DNA from: Dysidea avara
Lineage: Eukaryota; Porifera; Demospongiae; Dictyoceratida; Dysideidae
Direction of reading: 5' to 3'
NCBI RefSeq assembly: GCF_963678975.1
Contig: NC_089274.1
Coordinates: 19,741,133 to 19,805,132, forward strand
DNA length: 64,000 nucleotides
In this document: in pieces, positions 59,995 through 64,000 of the stretch
Layout of the letters: each line of letters starts with the position of its first letter
How positions within the stretch are numbered: position 1 is the stretch's first letter
The notes under the pieces: model-generated
What the model was told of the DNA's origin: nothing
The model's input: only the letters and a program-made list of their open reading frames with translations
The model's database searches: none
Translations under genes and position numbers: made by a program

Positions 59995-62035
59995 TATGTG
60001 CTTGAGCATGTCTGATTGTGTGATTCTTTCAACCTTATGAAAAGAACTATCTACTTCTCATTAACAATTTGTCATGGTTTATAACATATCTTAATCTTAT
60101 TCTATGAAACTATCACATTTGCTCTAGTGTTTCTCATTCTAACACACAATAACAGTGTTCAGGTGACATTGTTTAGTTCAGTTACTATGACAACATTATG
60201 TCACTGATAGTGTGTCCAGGTGTGGTTGTATTTTGATGTGCCCATATTCTAAAGCCATACCAATTAACAGTTTACTAAACCTTATGTACTTATAAACCAT
60301 ATCCGCACTTTTACATTTATACGTTGTGTTTATTTGTTCTATAAGATATTTTATATATGTAACAAGGAGTAGCACAACTTGAACCCTAACCTGTGCACTA
60401 AGCAAAGGATAGCGTTGTTGCTTAGGGTGTTACTTAATGAATTATACTGATCTAGATATCTTGTGGAAAATAGAACCTTATAGAAGCATCAGTAAATTGC
60501 TTGTAGTAACTTATGCAATGTCAGCAATATTCTTTGTTTGCCGTACCAACCATGTAATGAAACTTACTGATGTGTGAGTACCACTAAGAGGACCAATAAC
60601 ACATATGAACACCTTATACTCCTATAAACATCAGCGTCCATACCATTGCAGTGTCACACTGTCCTCACTATCTCAGTGACTTTGTCACATGGATAATGTT
60701 GGCTGCCAGGGGATGGATTTCTCCAATATAGTGCCCATCTCCTGTTAATCTCCTGTTATTTGTTTTACAGTTCAATGCTAATGACACTTTTGGTCAAGTG
60801 GTGAAGAAGAATATCAAAGTAAACATATAACATGTCACCGTTTCTGTTTGCCATGTACCTGTTAGGCTAGAGGATGTTCACTGTTGGGGATTGGTGCTTG
60901 TCCAGATCTGAAGTCACAGGTATGATGGTAGTGATCACACTACACTGACTCCTACTAATCATCTCATCATCATCCACATTTGATCATACGTGTGGGCCAT
61001 AGTGTGTGTGAGCACCACTGGAATTTGTTGATTTATGTTGTATTTCAAGAATTCCACTCCAGTTGTGTAAATACCATATATCCCATAGCTAACTTTAAAT
61101 ATCAATCTTCCTTTTTAGTGGACCCATTTAATATGCACACAACAGTAGACCAATATCACCATGTTTGTCACTGTGATTACTCCACACCTGATGTTCTAGA
61201 ACTGGGGGATATTGTAATGTTTTGTTTATATGTAACAATGGGAGATCATTAGAAACCTGTATAGTTAATGAGGTACTACCGGTTGTACCAGTGAGATAGT
61301 AGTGGCCCCAGGATGCATCGTCTTTCTCTCACCCACACATTGTAACGATAATCTGCTCTAATAATCCACAATGTGTGGTTGTGGAGTAGAATGAATGATT
61401 GATCAGGGGAGGACTTGGGCAACTTTTGAAAGCATTATTTTAAAGAAATGCATTGCTTGTGCAGTTCTTAGTGATATATCAAGTATAGATGACTATTTAA
61501 TAATTTCTGTGAATATTCATGAGAGATTCGTGATCAACATTCAAGTCTTGTTTCTGCTTAGTTTGATTCACACCATTGTAAAGATTGAATTATGTAGAAC
61601 TCAATTATTTCCTCATCCCTGGTGATCCCCTTTATCATTTCTACAATAATATCAACTCAAGTCAATATTTTGTGCTGAACTTATGTCAAATATTCTTTGA
61701 TAGCTATACATGTATGTGTCCTACCCCTGCTGATACTGACAACAATGAGGGGCTCCTAGTATGTTATGTCATACTCAATACATTGCTGTGTGGCCTGTAG
61801 TGAGGAACATGTACACTGATGATAAGTTGTACACTATTAGGAATTGTGTGTATGCCCACAAGGTAGTGAATGCCTTAGATTCCAAAGTGAACAGCCTAAA
61901 TGTAAAGAGAACAGTATATTTGGTGTGTACAAGTAGACGTTAATGTGTGGTGTGGGCCATCTGACCTTGTATGGCCTCTGACATATTGACTGGTCTACTG
62001 CCATAATGGACAGCTCCACCATATGAGTGTATATA

Positions 62036-62257
62036 CAGTGGTCCCTCGATTATCCGAACTCGTTGGGCCCTGAGTGTGTTCGGATAATTGAAAAGTTCGG
62101 ATAATCAAAGCCCATTCATTTATATGCAGAGCCTTGCTCAATTACTCTAATAGAACGCACACCATATATATAAAATACTCTAATAGAGCAGTCATCGCTA
62201 CAGTTCGGATAACCGAAAATTCGGTTAATCAATGGCCGGATAATCGAGGGACCACTG
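62036..62257. mobile_element. pogo/Tigger-like MITE, unit 2 copy
   Basis: Copy of 23,087-23,308 with the same ends and TA sites. Confidence 0.85.
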
Positions 62258-64000
62258 TAGTGAGCCTTATTAACTTGTCTAGTTTCCTGGGAAACATTTC
62301 TACTGCACACATCTCTTATGCGATTGCATTATACTAACCACTGATTTGTAACTACAATTTTACTATATATAGCTATTATTTAACATTTAATTCAGGGCTG
62401 ATTAAATACTCGCTGTTAGAAAGTTTGCTTTGTACATTAATGTTAATTATCCAAAATGTAACTCAGAGTATAAATCAATATGAGGCCATATAATTATATT
62501 AGTATCCTGGACTTGTGTGTTGAATGATATACCATCTTATCTGAGACAGTCTATATGTGATGGTGTACATACTTCCTGTGCAGTTGATAGCCAACAAATT
62601 CCTTAATCCAGTCTTATGATCACAGTAAAGTGTTGTATATGATATGATAACAATAATATGAGCTAGTATATTGTTATCCTCCACATCACAGTACTTTTAT
62701 AATTTTTTTATACATACACCCAAAGAGTGTGATTTTGTGCTATTTTTAGGTAATACCTTTACTGAATCAAAACTTAATAATGACAGACAAGAAACTGTTA
62801 TAAAGTAATGGAAACACACAATGCCTTGCAAACACTCTCCATCCATTCACCACTAGTAATAGCATACTAACTATTGTGTTATGTACCAATGGTATACATC
62901 TCTAGTATATAGATTAAACTATACAGTATATACCTAACACCACTACAATACTTAATTTTGCTACAAGAAACTAGAGACATCTACAATATACATGCATGAT
63001 CCTCTACAAGTTTACACGCAAAAATCCTACCCGATAATCTTGTCTTACCAGCTAATCTCATCTGCCGGTAACAGTTGTTGGTACACTGTGTCCATATCAA
63101 CTGCCCAAGAGGCTGACCAACCATTGTTTTGTTGCTAAACCACAGTATATGAGCTGAAATGCAATACTGTTGTAATTGTTATTGATAACAAAACATCCAC
63201 ACTTACTAATTAGACCTTTAATTAATATTACATGTCAAGCTTTTGTGATACCTTTTGTGATATAGAGTTGAAAGGTTGGAGTTTCTCAATGAGGGAGACC
63301 TGTTAACTCAACTGTTAAGACACTATTGTATCAGTGTTGGTTATAATGACAAGAATGATGTAGGTCAGTAATGTGTGGTGTACATTGTGACTACCCATTA
63401 CCATACACCATGATGGGACTATTAATAATACTAAATGGTTTATGATATTTCTCCCTGTGTGTCTCCAATGTGTTTCTTGCATGGGAGGTACTTCATAGCC
63501 ACACACACATGCAGCTGCAAATGCATGCACACATCACACATCTTTGCTGTTACACTGCCAATTGTCATGATACAGAGTCAGAATTCAAATGTTCTGGTAA
63601 TACACAGTCTACCAAGCTGTTACCATCCTTTGTACAAACTAGCAATTGATTTATGAGAGGCTTGCAAAACCTCAGCATGAAGAGGCATAAGGTTACTGTG
63701 TACCAAGTGATACCAACAGGATGCATCCTGCACTTGGTACACCCTATGCATGGTCAGTGTTAGCAGCTTACAGTACCATTAGGAGTTGCTGAGTGCCAGC
63801 AAGAACCAACCTTCCAGACATGCACACAAACATCATTCTATTTTTAACAATGATGTAATACACTTATTGTAGTCAGAACTTCAGGATCATGTGTGGGATA
63901 TGAGAATATTACTTGTTTTCATTTAGTGCAGATCATATCATTTTGATGCCAAGCTTATATAATCTTTGTACCTATACAGACTACACACTTTGTCCTTCTA

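Larger units (their letters stand above)
48631..63371 (+). pseudogene. LCMT1: LCMT1-like locus, unit 2
   Basis: Exons at 48631-48804, 49467-49519, 49658-49754, 58325-58446, 60771-60818, 60866-60919, 63049-63134 (minus strand) and 63266-63371. It repeats the unit 1 locus, including the frame slip in the first exon and the inverted exon 7. Extra breaks here are acceptor AG to AT before the first exon and one additional A in exon 4, which shifts the frame through CVLVY. Missense changes (Leu to Gln in exon 2, Glu to Lys in exon 6) add to the picture of a decaying copy. Both units share the oldest breaks, so those predate the 38.9 kb duplication. Confidence 0.85.
43560..64000 (+). repeat. Tandem segmental duplication, unit 2 (cut by window end)
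   Basis: Repeats 4,663-25,050 in order. All listed elements of that span recur here at offsets of 38,897-38,952. The ankyrin gene copy would follow beyond the window. Confidence 0.85.

Noticed and set aside
1-64000. Retrovirus-like, Polinton-like or other capsid-bearing element
   Set aside because: No long terminal direct repeats and no reverse transcriptase, integrase, capsid or envelope frames could be seen.

Overview
This is animal-type genomic DNA: AT-rich, dense in short inverted-repeat transposons, with split exons bounded by GT-AG sites and no bacterial gene packing. The style (many MITEs, abundant tagcta/tatata words) would fit a marine invertebrate such as a demosponge, but nothing here fixes the species.

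Layout. Bases 1-4,662 carry an intronless ankyrin-repeat gene (A, 1039-1938) with its TATA box and flanking MITEs. At about 4,663 a 38.9 kb unit begins. It runs to 43,559 and then starts again at 43,560, continuing past the window end, so 4,663-25,050 and 43,560-64,000 are near-identical (about 1-2% different by eye, plus small indels). Each unit holds an LCMT1-like locus (unit 1: 9,706-24,424; unit 2: 48,631-63,371). Unit 1 also shows a second ankyrin gene (A', 25,900-26,796), a MULE-like foldback (27,802-29,135), an inverted older copy of the 4.7-6.9 kb segment (30,175-32,870), a region bounded by 320 bp inverted repeats with palindrome arrays (35.3-42.2 kb), and a 750 bp near-perfect hairpin (36,317-37,066).

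Genes. A and A' encode about 300-residue proteins with a PP1-docking RVTF motif just before MYPT-style ankyrin repeats, so they are likely protein phosphatase 1 targeting subunits reduced to the ankyrin head. The other recognisable gene resembles leucine carboxyl methyltransferase 1, the enzyme that methylates the PP2A catalytic tail. Eight of its exons can be read, six of them with matching splice phases. One exon carries a frameshift, and one internal exon lies on the opposite strand, so the locus looks like a pseudogene or a badly rearranged gene. Relics of its exons occur at 5.4, 32.2 and 43.2 kb. Inside its 8.5 kb third intron are minus-strand coding-like exons, one with a CxxC cysteine pattern, which I could not identify. 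No N-terminal LCMT exon was found.

Mobile DNA. At least ten non-autonomous DNA elements have readable terminal inverted repeats, and several have target-site duplications (8 bp hAT-like, 9 bp MULE-like, TA mariner-like, TAA Harbinger-like). tRNA-like SINE pieces are also present. I saw no rRNA gene, intact tRNA, CRISPR array or virus-like element.
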